Assembly (NCBI RefSeq): GCF_039555335.1
Contig: NC_092631.1
Location: 13,864,305-13,928,304 of the forward strand
Reading direction: 5' to 3'
DNA length: 64,000 nucleotides
DNA from: Amphiura filiformis
Taxonomy: Eukaryota; Echinodermata; Ophiuroidea; Amphilepidida; Amphiuridae
The translations under genes were made by a program, and so were the position numbers. Shown here piece by piece: positions 24,801 through 35,614 of the stretch. Below the pieces are notes generated by a model. The model was not told where the DNA came from, made no database searches, and saw only the letters and a list, made by a program, of their open reading frames with translations. Position 1 is the first letter of the stretch. Each line of letters starts with the position of its first letter.

Positions 24801-27800
24801 CTTTAAGAATATATCATTAGATTTATAAAATTTACTTCGAGGACTGTTATATATCAAAATGTGAAAAATATCAAATTTTAATAATTTGTCATAAAATTTG
24901 TATTATATCGTGAATTTCAAAAATGAAAATTATATCAGAAAGACATTCTTCGTATTCAGAATGCAATTCGATATGTCTGATGTGCTCATGTCCCACAAAA
25001 ATACTGTCAAAACGCTCATTCCACAGACCCCTTAAGCAGTGTCGTAGATTTTTTTGACAGGGGGGGGGGGGGTGGAAAAAATTCTTGAAGTAAAGAGAAT
25101 CCAGCACCTTTTGGCGACAGAATAAGTTAACGGTACAAATGGGCGCGAAGCGCACGAAAAATTTTGCCAGTTTGAAGCTAAACTGATGAAATGTGTTGCC
25201 AAAATGGAATAAATGCGGGCGAAGCGCGCTAAAATTTGCACTTTGGGGCTAAATTGATTGAGGTTAATTTGATCAGAAACCCATATTCAGACGTCAACAT
25301 GGGGGGAGGGGGTGTATTTAAAGTAAAACTTTAAAAAAATGCGCAATTTCAAAAAATAACTTTTATTACACAAAGCTCTTTATTATGTCACTATCATCAT
25401 CATCATCGTCGTCGTCGTCGTCGTTATGTCAATATCGTGCGCAATCATTACCTAATAAATGTTTTTCTTACTTTGTGGTAGCGTGAGACCCTCTTTCTGA
25501 TAATATTCATATTGTGGTATTCCATATTCCTCGTTTGTACTATCTGCAATGTAAACCAATATTACATATCAGTGTCTCATTCAAAAGTGCTATATACCCT
25601 GATAACGAATTTGGTTTAAGACTTGCTATCTTCCGAATTTATTTATGCCTGCTATCTGCTGAAGACAAATTTATATTTGACCCACTATCTTCGGAAGACA
25701 AATTTAATATAAACCTGATCTCTTCCGGAGACGAATTTATTACTGAAGACGGAATTTTAATACTTTAGAAATGCTATCTTTTGAAAATGATTTGTTTTTA
25801 AACGTGCTATCTAGTGAAGATGAATTAATTTTAAGTCTGCTATCTACTAAAGACGAATTTAATTTAAACCCGAAGACGAATTTAATGTAAATTTGATATC
25901 TTCCGGAGACAAATTTATATATATACTAAACACCAATTTATTTTGGACCTGCTAACTTCCGAAGACGAATATAGTATAAATCTGATATACAGGGTGTCCC
26001 AAAAGTAACTTAACATTGTGAATTTGCCATAACTTGCGTTGGGTTAATAGTGTTGTTACAAAAATTGCACAGTATGTAGATAATTCTTTTAGAAATGTTA
26101 TGATACCAAACATGCCTGTGTGGTCATGACCCTTTGGCATGAAATTATTAACGGATATCCACCGTACCGTAAAACCCACTTTTATAAACGCAAAATAAGT
26201 CTCGTCATTTGAGACGTGATAACATGATATAAATATGTTTTGTTTAATTTTGCTATGTTTGTTTGTTTATTTGTTTTCAATGCGTAATCTTCATTTTCTG
26301 TTTTATCTGGATTTTATATGGAAACTGCTTAAGATCTTTTCTGAGAATTCGATGAACAGTTGTACGCGGTACGTTGTTCTCCATTGAAAGTCAACGTACT
26401 GATCGTCTTGGGTTTTCGCCACCGCTCTTCGTACGACGCGACGTCGATGTTTGTAGCCGATGTTCCTGTTCTTCCACGTCCTGCCCGAGGTAGATCATGA
26501 TCAGATCCAGTTGATAGGAATTTCTGCACTAGTTGCTGGGTTGTATTTCGGCTGGGTGCATAATTTACTTTAAAATGTTCCCTAAACTTTGCTTGAGTGA
26601 GTTTGTCCGACTTTGTCTCTGCAACTAAGAATCTGAATCCGTTGATCTATAGGAAATTCATCTTCACTACGAACTGTTTAAAGTTAAGTTTAATATTGGC
26701 AATACACCCGTAGAAACCCGTCTATAAGGAATAGAAGCGACTGTGATGATAGCATATTTCACGCTAGCGCCCTCCACAATATTATATCATTATGGAATTT
26801 GAGCAAATCATTTACCGACACAAGCAGGTATACAATGTATTATTTTATCTTTATTTCGTATCTCACGAGCATAGCTCACTTGGCAAGGCATAAGACTTTG
26901 GTTCTTTAGATCGGAAGATGGTGAGTTCGAGCCTCATCACGGTCACACAAACTTTTATAAACAAAATATTGTTCAAACTTTTCATTTATATTTTCTTGCA
27001 TTTTCTAAAGACTGCTTTCGTGATCATTTTTTTTCATATTTAGTTTAATTTATTCTATTGTTTTTCTTTTATTGTTTCTTTTCTTTGTCTTTTTTTTCTT
27101 GTTTAATTTAATTTTTTCTTTATTTTTCTTTGATTCATATAATATTGGCAGGATAAGGAGAGGAGGAACTAAAGACCCATTCAGTGATTTGCTCATCCGG
27201 ACGATCGTAAAAATCATCAAAATTCACCTTTGTCATTGTCATAGATGTGGTAACATAGCCTGCTAGTGGTTCAGCAGAAAACCGTGTGACACATAATATA
27301 CATTTGGCTACATTTTATTATACGATAAATACGAATTTATTAAACATGGTAACAAATATTCTCTAGCAGATCGGTTATACGATGGAACTGGTAGGCATAG
27401 GCCTATTATAAATTCGGGATATTAAATATCTTCCTGACGAGACAGATCTGCGCATGTGGTCAAAGACGATTCCTTACTAGCCACAGACCGTCCGCTGGAA
27501 TTAGTTGAATCGCTATGGCTGTTGGTCGGACCTCTCATCTCTCCACATCGATTGTGACCTATCCCCGACATTGCCCTTATGAACTCACATCCTCCTGTTT
27601 TATTCAATACGCTGGCGAAGTTACGTAATAATCGGATTAACTACCATAGCAATAGGTGAAAACAATTTTGAATATACCGCGTTATACACTGATACGTTCA
27701 GGCGGTACCTCTTCATTGAACCATATCATGCTGCACCTGTAAGATCTTTGAAAAGACCAGTATTGTATTCAATCTATGATTGCAGACATACACAGTACAG

Positions 27801-30800
27801 GTGATGAGTGTAACCTGCTTGTAGCGCAGCGCGATATGTTCAAAATTGTTTTCACCTATTGCTATGGTAATTAATCCGATTAATTACGCAACTTCACCAG
27901 CGTATAATAACCGAATAAATTCTGACCATCACTTGGCTTGTTGGATTCGTCTATACTACAATTCGCTGTCGAAGTGACGTAATAATCGCAATAACTACCA
28001 TCAAGCAGATTGCACTAATCACCCGCGTATGTCACCAAACATAGATTGAATACCACTCTTAATATAAATACTAATCTTACATGGCGAGTGATTAGCATTT
28101 CTTTGACAACTATGGTTTAATGCATAGGTGCCACGTGAACGATGAAGTGCAGGGCTATATATTCGAAATTGTATTCATCAATTGCTATGGTAGTTAATCC
28201 GATTAATTACGTCACATCGACAGCGAATAGCCTATAGTATGGGTTCAAGTGGAACAAAAAATAGTGTATGTCCATTGCTAGCTATGGTAATTAATCATGT
28301 TAGTGTTTACATCACTACTTCGGTGAAGACAAGAGAAGTGTGCCTTCTCTACCAACGCCTGTGATATAACAGGTGCAAGCGAAACAAAATTGAATGACCA
28401 GAATAGTTTCCTTTGTCAGATGAATTGATTGAAGTTTTTGAAGACACTCTATTCTTGATGGGACAATAGATTCAAATATGGAATAATTATTATTTTTTTT
28501 ATTGAAAAAACTGCAATTGTGGCAACAGAACAATATTTATTTTGATTTCATTTCAAGTAGAAACAAAATCGTGCTTAAGCCAAAAACGCACCCTACCTCA
28601 AGAATTGGGATGGCACAAAGGTGCAACATAGGTTTTTATTGCAAAGACGAGGACAGACAAGTAGTTACAACACATCTGTCTAAGGCCGTGTAAAATTAAT
28701 ATTTTGGTTCTCGTCCCCTCCCTCATCAATTTCTGGGATTTGTCAGATTTTTTATTTTTATAGATTTTTCAATTTTTTAGACTTTGGAATGATTTATGAA
28801 ATCTTCATACATATAAATAAGTTTATTAGAGAACAAGCATCACTTCCAAGTCTTTTTGTGGTACTCTAGGGGTTTATCCTCAGAATCTCACATTTGAAAA
28901 AAAAAAAAAAAGGGCCTCATCGTTTCCTCGAGCACTGTTGGAGAAGACCGAAAACTACTGACAATGCTAATTTTACATTGAAAAAAAAAAAAAAACACCT
29001 CCTCCCTCATCAATTCATGAAAATCCTCTGGACGAGAACCAAAACATTAATTTTATACGGCCTAACCGTGGGTTTCGCTATTATTTAGAATAAATGCTTT
29101 TACTAGTTTCTATAAAACCACAAAATTACTAAAAAAAAATATTAAAAAAAAACTATAAAAAAAAATTAAAAAAAACGCACCTAAAATTAAAAGTAGAAAG
29201 GTAGATTTGAAGAGCTCGGAAATAAACATGTCAAAAAGTTAAAATTAAACGAGAATGAAAAAACGGAACCGGTGCCCGGACCATGCTCTCTTCAGCATGT
29301 CTTCAGTTCCAAAGTCTGACGCTCTATCAATTGAGCTATACGATCCTGATATACGAAACAGTCGTTATTATGTCAATACAATTGATTGGTGTTACAACAT
29401 ACTTAGATGGAATGCATAGCCACCCAGTGCCAGTATATATTTGCTCAAACTCCAAATACAACAAGCAACCAATTTTATTGAGGGCGTTTCTTGGGTATAT
29501 CCTTGTAGACGGGGTTTTACGGTATCCTAATTATAATCTAAAACAGCAGTCACGTTTACGCTAGGCCAATCCATGAATGTTCATACCTAAGTGAGGCATG
29601 TGCAGTGAGTGAACCAACTCTATTGTTCAGGGAAGTACATCATTCATGTGCTTGAACACAGAACATATGAGCTTGCTTTTGTGGGTTTGACACATACATA
29701 TGTACAGTCGCACAGTAAGGTCAATGGGTCATCAATAATGCTGTTTTTGGTATCAGAATAATTCTAACAGATCAATCTTTGTGAATGTGTTCTCCATTTA
29801 GGTATGAAGTAGGAAATATTTGAGATATGGCAAATTCACAATGTTAAGTTACTTTTGGGACACACTGTATTTCGAAGACTAATTAATTATAAGCCGACTA
29901 TCTACTGAAGATTTATTAATTTCGATTCCTGATATCTGCTGAAGGCTTATTCTAAACCCGCTATCTTCCGAAGACGAATTTATGGTGAATCTGCTATTTA
30001 TTGAAGATAAAGTCTTATTCTCAACCTGTTTTTTTACTGAAGACGAATTGATCTTAAACCTGCTATTACATTCTCCATTCATGACGTCCATTCATTTCAA
30101 ACTTGTTATCTGTATCTGCCGAAGATGATATTAATATAAATCTGCTATCTACTGAAGACGAATTTATTAACATCCTGCTATCTGCCGAGGAATGTTTATT
30201 CCAATTCTATTAGCTACTTGAGATGATTTGTCTGAAGACGAACCTACCTATAGACAAATGATTTCTACAAGCCTGCTTTCAACTGAAATCGAATTAATTT
30301 TAAATCAAGCTGCTATCTACTGAAGACTAATTTATTCATGAACCTGCTATATCTACCTGAGATAACTTTATTCCAAGCTTGTTATTATAATTAATTAATT
30401 GTAAAGCTGCTATTTACCAAAGACAAATTAATCCTAAAGTTACTATCTACCTAAGACGAATTAATCCTAAAGTTACTATCTACCTAAGATAAATTAATTC
30501 TAAACCTGCTATCTACCTAAGACGAATTAATTCTAAAGCTGATACCTACCTAAGACGAATTAATTTCAAACCTGCTATCTACTGAAGACGAATTTATTTC
30601 AAACCTGCTCGCTGCTGAAGACGAATTATTTTTAAACCTACTATCAACTGAAGACGAATTATTTTAAACCTGCTATCTATTGAAGACGATTATTCTACAT
30701 CTGCTATCTACTGAAGACGAATATATTTTAAATCTGCTATCTACTGACGAATATATTTTAAATTTGCTATCTACTGAAGACGAATTATTTTTAAACCTGC

Positions 30801-31377
30801 TATCCACTGAAGACGAATTGATTTTAAACCTGCTATCTACTGATGAAGGTTAGTTAATTTTAAACCTGCTATCTACCGATATGATGAATTGATTTTAAAT
30901 CTGCTATCTACTGAAGACGAATTATTCTAAACCTGCTATCTACTGAAGACGAAATATTTAAACCTGCTTATCTACTGAAGACGAATGATTTTAAACCTGC
31001 TATCTACTGAAGACGAATTATTTTAAACCTGTTATCTACTGAACACTATTTTCTGAGCACAAAAATATAAATATACTATCTACTGGAGACAACCTTATTC
31101 TAAACCTGCTAAATCAGCCCAAGCCACCTACTTTATTAATTACTGAATGAATTCGTCGAAATTACTCACCAAAGTTCACGTCGGATATCGCATGTTTTAA
31201 TAACAATCCATTGCATGATGTCTGCATATATCCATACAAGACATAATTCAGCTCAACTTGCGTAAATAGATGATCGCCCATCGGTGATGAAAGACTCTGG
31301 TCAGGATCGAAAGCTCTCTTCATCTGATGACAGCGTTCTTCAGCAACCGTCGTACGTGAAATTAAAGACATAGCCAT
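18679..31377 (-). CDS. PRDM14: PRDM14 orthologue, six coding exons, PR domain plus five zinc fingers
   Basis: Exons on the - strand, 5' to 3': 31377-31170, 25543-25472, 24438-24278, 20748-20478, 19904-19675, 18894-18679. All sites are GT/AG and phases agree (1,1,0,1,0), giving 385 codons. Residues 1-69 contain [13 protein letters not shown]...KHAIS, matching the conserved segment before the PR domain of PRDM14 (FTEEDLHFVLYG in the human protein as I recall it), the region tied to MTG/ETO co-repressor binding. Residues about 89-208 are the PR domain ([39 protein letters not shown]). Residues 244-383 are five zinc fingers whose linkers ([40 protein letters not shown]) are diagnostic of PRDM14. 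The family is a nuclear DNA-binding regulator, in mammals of pluripotency and germ cells. A further 5' non-coding or coding exon is possible. The introns are heavily invaded by repeats. Confidence 0.9.
19675..19904 (-). CDS. PRDM14: PRDM14 exon 5: zinc fingers 1, 2 and start of 3
   Basis: Acceptor tttgacag; begins with two bases of a split Asn codon, then [20 protein letters not shown]. Finger 1 ends in Cys (HLKYTRC), a C2HC form also seen in vertebrate PRDM14. Finger 2 is [20 protein letters not shown]. The exon ends VCGKSFSQ before gtaata. Confidence 0.93.
20395..20456. repeat. C/A-rich simple repeat in PRDM14 intron 4
   Basis: Low-complexity run of CCCCCACCCTCACA-type units just downstream of exon 4 in gene orientation. 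A similar weaker tract lies at 20155-20210. Confidence 0.75.
20478..20748 (-). CDS. PRDM14: PRDM14 exon 4: C-terminal half of the PR domain
   Basis: Begins [10 protein letters not shown] after attttcag, then [20 protein letters not shown] and [17 protein letters not shown], the hallmark second half of a PR/SET domain. A Ser/Asn/Glu-rich linker follows to a gtaagt donor at 20477. It ends one base into a codon completed by exon 5. Confidence 0.93.
21489..22416. mobile_element. DNA element with ~200-bp terminal inverted repeats
   Basis: Left arm 21489-21690 starts TAGGCCCATTCCATGTCAAC. The right arm 22217-22416 is its near-exact complement, including CGCGTTGCGACACATTTTTT. The 0.5-kb centre has no transposase. 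TA dinucleotides flank both ends. Non-autonomous transposon, superfamily not assigned. Confidence 0.87.
23827..24060 (+). mobile_element. tRNA-derived SINE
   Basis: The head GGCACGGTGGTCCAGCGGTA resembles a tRNA 5' half with A box. It is followed by tgcgtaaggcgctttacctc and ctctctctatccagg, a body typical of widespread marine-invertebrate SINEs, then a tail with ataaatgaaaggcg. It lies inside PRDM14 intron 3. Confidence 0.65.
24278..24438 (-). CDS. PRDM14: PRDM14 exon 3: N-terminal half of the PR domain
   Basis: After cttgtttcag it encodes (N)[20 protein letters not shown] and [10 protein letters not shown], the PR-domain opening (LPEGLCL...GVFC...KGVRFGPFQ in vertebrates). It ends HHNSFQ before gtcagt in phase 0. 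A TTAA-flanked MITE ends only 22 bp upstream of its acceptor. Confidence 0.9.
24461..25035. mobile_element. TTAA-flanked palindromic MITE, family C, copy 1
   Basis: About 575 bp. Starts TTAAGGGGTGGGGTATGAAC and ends CAGACCCCTTAA. The two halves are complementary throughout (CAATTCGATATGTCTG, GTCCTCGAAGTAAA, TTCAATTGATCGTCGG). TTAA at both ends points to a piggyBac-like target choice. Located in PRDM14 intron 2. Confidence 0.85.
25036..25310. repeat. Degenerate interspersed repeat with GCGCGAAGCGC motifs
   Basis: Contains a run of 14 or so G residues and two copies of a phrase gggcgcgaagcgcacgaaaa / gggcgaagcgcgctaaaa about 70 bp apart. It looks like fragments of an old mobile element. A related motif occurs at about 638. 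Confidence 0.5.
25387..25424. repeat. Trinucleotide microsatellite (ATC/GTC)n
   Basis: Five or so ATC units followed by six or so GTC units. Confidence 0.85.
25472..25543 (-). CDS. PRDM14: PRDM14 exon 2 (72 bp)
   Basis: Small exon between a ttacattgcag acceptor and a gtaaga donor, phase 1 in and phase 1 out. It encodes (D)[19 protein letters not shown] and TLPQ. Joining it to exon 3 gives GLTLPQNLSLV, which restores the LPEGL-type start of the PR domain. That restoration is why I include it although it is too short to show as an open frame. Confidence 0.82.
25620..25987. repeat. 33-bp minisatellite, block 1a (PRDM14 intron 1)
   Basis: Diverged units of the form CTGCTATCTACTGAAGACGA + ATTAATTTTAAAC. 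It is separated from block 1b by the Tc1/mariner-like element, whose insertion split one array. Confidence 0.82.
26270..26650 (-). pseudogene. Transposase N-terminal HTH remnant (Tc1/mariner/IS630-like)
   Basis: The frame reads [20 protein letters not shown], then [20 protein letters not shown], the layout of the helix-turn-helix domain found in many animal Tc1/mariner-like transposases (FRERF...PSRKTI...GSV.D..R.GRPRT). A second frame continues with [20 protein letters not shown], the classic second HTH. The coding region is therefore frameshifted and has no DDE/D catalytic part. It is non-autonomous. Confidence 0.75.
26864..26942 (+). repeat. tRNA-like fossil / SINE head
   Basis: A D-arm-like TAGCTCACTTGGCAAGGC and a good T-arm hairpin with TTCGAGC loop (B box GAGTTCGAGCC) at tRNA spacing. 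The acceptor stem does not pair, so it is a pseudo-tRNA or SINE head rather than a tRNA gene. Confidence 0.5.
27601..27910. mobile_element. MITE nested in the Tc1/mariner-like element (copy 1)
   Basis: Arms of about 65 bp. Left TACGCTGGCGAAGTTACGTA...CCATAGCAATAGGTGAAAAC; right the near complement ending CACCAGCGTATAATAA. Confidence 0.8.
27959..28229. mobile_element. MITE nested in the Tc1/mariner-like element (copy 2)
   Basis: Related to copy 1. Left ATTCGCTGTCGAAGTGACGT, right ACGTCACATCGACAGCGAAT, with the shared ATTGCTATGGTAGTTAATCC next to it. Confidence 0.78.
28682..29065. mobile_element. MITE with AGGCCGTRTAAAAT ends and poly-A tracts
   Basis: Left AGGCCGTGTAAAATTAATAT + TTTGGTTCTCGTCC; right the complement ending TTTTATACGGCCT. 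The interior has two runs of 14-15 A and two similar cctccctcatcaatt phrases. Confidence 0.82.
29270..29345 (-). repeat. tRNA-like fossil (D arm and anticodon arm)
   Basis: The - strand reads GTATAGCTCAATTGATAGAG then CAGACTTTGGAACTGA, a convincing D arm plus anticodon-like arm. The 3' half does not form a T arm and the acceptor stem is absent. Confidence 0.45.
29868..31125. repeat. 33-bp minisatellite, block 1b (PRDM14 intron 1)
   Basis: Some thirty-five degenerate units of the TCTACTGAAGACGAATTAAT + TTTAAACCTGC type. Units vary in length (20-36 bp), so no frame is kept. It runs to about 45 bp from the exon 1 donor. Confidence 0.88.
31170..31377 (-). CDS. PRDM14: PRDM14 exon 1: start codon and N-terminal motif
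   Basis: ATG at 31377-31375 opens [20 protein letters not shown] and continues to [16 protein letters not shown] and [12 protein letters not shown], ending one base into a codon at a gtgagt donor (31169). The FTxxELxxVLYG segment is recognisable from vertebrate PRDM14. The start is the only in-frame ATG near the 5' end, but vertebrate proteins are longer, so an additional upstream exon is possible. Confidence 0.82.
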
Positions 31378-32298
31378 CTTTGCTATAGTCTTGAAACTTT
31401 ATCCCGATATTTTAAGGTAGTTTATGTTTTTAAAAGCGTGATACAGAATGGTTATTGGGCGCACATTGCAAAAGTATGGCCCTATTTAAACAGAACCATT
31501 ACAGGAAGTATTACAACAGCTTATCAAACATTGGCTTATGAACCCGGAGTCATTGTACTTATATATCTAGGTGATACACACATGCGTAATGACTTTTACG
31601 ACATAAAATCGTTAGTATTATTGTGTAACATTTTAAAACAACTTTAAAAGTGGTATTTGTTAAAAACATGTCAATAAAAAGTACATATCTATAAGATGAG
31701 AGGATGGCTATTTATCTAACAATATCATAGTCCGAGAATACTTAGCCTATGTAATTTTGGTCTGTATGTTTCCAAAGCGGTATCGGGTATTTAATAACCC
31801 TTGTTGACGGAGAATTCTCGGATCTTGTAAAAGTACAATGAATGTAACATATACTTATGTCATTTGATGCAATCGAATAATTCAGTAAGGTACACATCCC
31901 ATGATTCATAGCGTCAGTGTTCGAAATGACGTCACCACTCTTCATCGTCTGCTACTTCGTGAGAAGACGTGTCATTATGGTGACGTAATTTATATTATGT
32001 TACTATTGATTATGGGATGTGTATATGTATGAGTCAGACTAGTATTGATGATGTTTTGGCGCTCTAATTAATGATGTACTAAAACAATCTAAAAGGAGGG
32101 TGTATAACTGATCAATATGATATCAATTTTAATCCGACAAGTAATTGGCGTTTCCAATATGAATCAAAAGTCCTGATGAACTTACATATAGCCCATGTCG
32201 CAAGGTATGAACTCTGGTTCGCAATATTAGCACAGGCAAGTCAAACCTATGCAGCGCGTACGCTGTAACACTTTTTAAACACGATAGGCGTTATCCAT

Positions 32299-32403
32299 GT
32301 ACCTTTTCAGCAAAATGTTTCATATTTTGAAACCTATTCTCCTACACATCACAAAATTCGGAGAATAGGTTTCAAAATATGAAACCTTTTTCTGAAAAGG
32401 TAC
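32299..32403. repeat. Long inverted repeat (hairpin), arms ~45 bp
   Basis: Left GTACCTTTTCAGCAAAATGT...CCTATTCTCC, right the near-perfect complement, separated by about 17 bp. It lies directly before a family C MITE. Confidence 0.8.
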
Positions 32404-32410
32404 CGGTACA

Positions 32411-33050
32411 TTAAGGGATCTGGAATGAGCGTTTCGACAGTATTTTTTGTGGGGCATGAGAGCACATCAGACATATCGAATTGCATTCTTAATACGAAGA
32501 ATGCCTTTCTGATATCAAATAATTTTCATTTTTTGAAATTCACGATATAATACAAATTTTATGATAAATTATTAAAATTTTATATTTTTCACATTTTTTT
32601 ATATATAACAGTCCTCGAAGTAATTTTTATAAATCTTATGATATATTCTTAAAGTGTATGTAGCTGGGAGGAAAAGCCGACGATCAATTGAAAATTTTGA
32701 CGTTTCATATTGAAGATATGGATTTTTTCCCCAAAAGACCTAATTTTTTTTATGTTTTGGGGAAAAAATCCATATCTTCAATACGAAAGGTCAAAATTTT
32801 CAATTGATCGTCGGCTTTTCATCCCTGCTACATACACTTTAAGTATAAATCATTTAAGTACTGCTAAATATCAAAAATATCAATTTTTAATCATTTGCCA
32901 TAAAATGTGTATTACATTGCGAATTTCAAAAAATCAAAATTATTTGATATCAGAAGGACATTCTTCGTATTCAGAATGCAATTCGATATGTCTGATATGC
33001 TCTAATGTCCCACAATAAATACTGTCCAAACATTCATACCCCATCCCTTA
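32411..33050. mobile_element. TTAA-flanked palindromic MITE, family C, copy 2
   Basis: TTAAGGGATCTGGAATGAGC to CATACCCCATCCCTTAA, 640 bp, with a central GAAAAAATCCATATCTTCAA palindrome. Confidence 0.88.
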
Positions 33051-33354
33051 AAAAATCCAAAAAATAAACGCCGTCCCTTTGGTTTACAAGTTCTCACACT
33101 TTGAATTTGTATCTAAACGCATCCTAAACACTTGTATCCGTCCAAAACACTCTAAATGCTACCGTATAGCTAAGCGACATGTTTAGATTTCAAACATCAA
33201 CCTGTATATACTCTAAACACACTGGTGTTAACCATGTGTTTAGATTACATACAGGTTGATGTTATCAGGGAGATAACGCTACGAAACTTTATTGAATGTG
33301 TTGCTGTAGATAGCTGGGCGGGGGGTTACAGGACAGGCAAGTGTATCCAACAAT

Positions 33355-34495
33355 CTTCCGAATCTTAAACCTGCTGTTTACTTAAGATGAATTAATTCGA
33401 AGTCTGCTATCAACTGAAAACGAATTAATTCTAAAGCTGCTATCTACTGAAGACGAAATAATTTTAAACCTGCTATCTACTGAAGAAGAATTAATTTTAA
33501 ACCTGCTCTATCTACTAAAGACGAATTGATTTTAAAGCTGCTATCTACAGGAGAGGAATAATTTTAAACCTGTTATCTACTGAAGACGAATTAATTTTAA
33601 ACCTGCTACCTACTGAAGACGAATTAATTTTAAACCTGCTATCTACTGAAGACGACTTAATTTTAAACCTGCTATCTACCGAAGACAAATTTATTTTAAA
33701 ACTGATATCTACTGAAGACGAATTAATTTTAAACATGCTCCCTACTGAAGACGAATTAATTTTAAACCTGCTATCTACTGAAGACGAATTAATTTTAAAC
33801 CTGCTACCTACTGAAGACGACTTAATTTTAAACCTGCTATCTACCGAAGACAAATTAATTTTAAATCTGCTACCTACTGAAGACGAATTAATTTTAAACC
33901 TGCTATCTACTGAAGACGACTTAATTTTAAACCTGATATCTACCGAAGACAAATTAATTTTAAATCTGCTATCTACTGAAGACGAATTAATTTTAAACAT
34001 GCTCCCTACTGAAGACGAATTAATTTTAAACCTGCTATCTACTGAAGACGAATTAATTTTAAATCTGCTACCTACTGAAGAAGACTTAATTTTAAACCTG
34101 CTATCTACCGAAGACAAATTAATTTTAAATCTGCTATCTACTGAAGACGAATTACTTTTTAACATGCTCCCTACTGAAGACGAATTAATTTTTAAAAAAA
34201 CTGCTATCTACTGAAGACGAATTAATTTTAAATCTGATATCTATTGAAGACGAATTAATTTTAAAACTGCTATCTACTGAAGACGAATTAATTTTAAAAC
34301 TGCTATCTACTAAAGTCGAATTAATTTTAAACCTACTATCTACTGAAGACGAATATAATTTAAATCTGTTATGGAAGACGAATTATTTTTTAAACCTGTT
34401 ATATATTGAAAACGAATCCATTTTAAACCGGCTATCTACTAAAGACGAAGCCATTTTAAACCGGCTATCTACTGAAGACGAATTCAGTTAAAGCT
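33355..34495. repeat. 33-bp minisatellite, block 2, with higher-order structure
   Basis: About 34 units of CTGCTATCTACTGAAGACGA + ATTAATTTTAAAC. From 33545 to 34214 the units are exactly 33 bp, so both strands stay open: [11 protein letters not shown] repeated on + and [11 protein letters not shown] on -. Variant units (those starting ATGCTCCCT at 33735, 33999 and 34164) recur 264 and 165 bp apart, multiples of 33, showing higher-order amplification. Interpreted as non-coding. Confidence 0.9.
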
Positions 34496-35007
34496 TATAC
34501 GTTTATTTTAAATACCGTATCTATTTCCTCCCCAATATTGCATATTTTTGTTTTCGGTGATATTTTGTTATATTATCAAGTATTCACCACTTAATATCAT
34601 GGTTAGCTGACATGGGTGATTAGTTCGAAAGCCCAATAACTATAGTTATTGCTGAAAACAATAAAATTCAAAAACAATTATACCATTATTTTAGTCAAAT
34701 CGCGTTAGTTTTATCTGTTTATGGACATCTGGCTCACTCTGATTTAAGTGTGCTAAATACGCTCGTATTCGCGGCACTAATGATGACAGAAACACATTTA
34801 CTTGATTGATTGGCAAATATTCCCATCTTGTTTCTGAGGTACTAAAATTCATAATAATTAAATATGGCATTTGAATAAGGAATATTTGCACTAGGCATGA
34901 TGATCATAATGAGTTTTGGTAAAAGAAGGGTATACAATTGCTATTGTATTTTATTGTTTTCATTAGGCCTACGTGTCATTTCTATTGAATTAATAATAAT
35001 AATAATA

Positions 35008-35126
35008 AATCTCAGTTTTTTGCTGTTCTGTTAATATGAAAGGAAAAGAAAATATTAGAACACAAAGTGTTTATTATTATTATTTTATTTTCCTTTCATA
35101 TTAACAGAACAGCAAAAAACTGAGAT
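35008..35126. repeat. Near-perfect inverted repeat, arms ~44 bp
   Basis: Left ATCTCAGTTTTTTGCTGTTC...; right the exact complement ending GAACAGCAAAAAACTGAGAT. The arms are separated by about 30 bp with (AAT)n and (TTA)n on the margins. Confidence 0.85.
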
Positions 35127-35309
35127 AGTTTGATCGGATATGCTAGGAAATAGACAACGTTTAGGCCTACCCTCTTATTCCAAAATTATAAGAAAACATA
35201 TGAATATCCTCCGCCCCCATCGCCAACAAAGTGCCGTCACCGGGGTACCTGAGTTCGGTTTAAATTATATCCGCATATAAGGCGTTAAATATGCAGCCCT
35301 TTACGTCTA

Positions 35310-35614
35310 CCCAGCAAACATAAAACTATTTTTAAAACGTTATAAACGTGTTATAAACGCGTTTTGGTTTTTGCCAAAACTTTTTAATATGAAAACCCTT
35401 ACAACAACATTCTAAAATGTGTCAAAATGTTATTGCAAAATATTTTCTTGACAATCATTTGTGCAAACTATTTTATCAACACTTTTGTAACTATATGATA
35501 AAATGTTTTGCATCAAGTTTTCACAAATGTTTTCTGAATGTTATTAAAACGTTATATACCTTTTATATAACCCTACAATTAAATATTTCTGTAAAAAGTT
35601 TGGTGTTTGCTGGG
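35310..35614. mobile_element. MITE with CCCAGCAAAC...GTTTGCTGGG ends, copy 1
   Basis: 305 bp between CCCAGCAAACATAAAACT and TTTGGTGTTTGCTGGG. The interior is rich in AACGTT/AAAACGTT runs, as in the 44-46 kb composite. Confidence 0.82.

Larger units (their letters stand above)
25990..29867 (-). mobile_element. Tc1/mariner-like DNA transposon, degenerate, with nested MITEs
   Basis: Terminal inverted repeats of about 40 bp start CAGGGTGTCCCAAAAGTAAC at 25990 and end with the complement at 29867, each next to TA (TA target duplication). The only transposase remnant is an N-terminal HTH region (26270-26650, - strand). The rest has been replaced by MITEs at 27601, 27959 and 28682 and by tRNA-like fragments. 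It sits inside the minisatellite of PRDM14 intron 1. Confidence 0.83.
31378..33350. other. Upstream flank of PRDM14
   Basis: Would include the PRDM14 promoter region. I see no clear core promoter element. It holds an inverted-repeat hairpin (32299-32403) and the family C MITE at 32411. No supported gene. Confidence 0.45.

Noticed and set aside
26864-26942. Functional tRNA gene
   Set aside because: The T arm and D arm look right but the acceptor stem does not pair and the anticodon arm is weak.
33545-34214. Long open frames on both strands as a repetitive protein gene
   Set aside because: They follow from a 33-bp repeat unit lacking stops. Neighbouring arrays of the same unit lose frame, and no splice or start context is seen.
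25620-34495. CRISPR-like repeat-spacer array
   Set aside because: The repeats are contiguous degenerate minisatellite units without unique spacers, and this is animal DNA.
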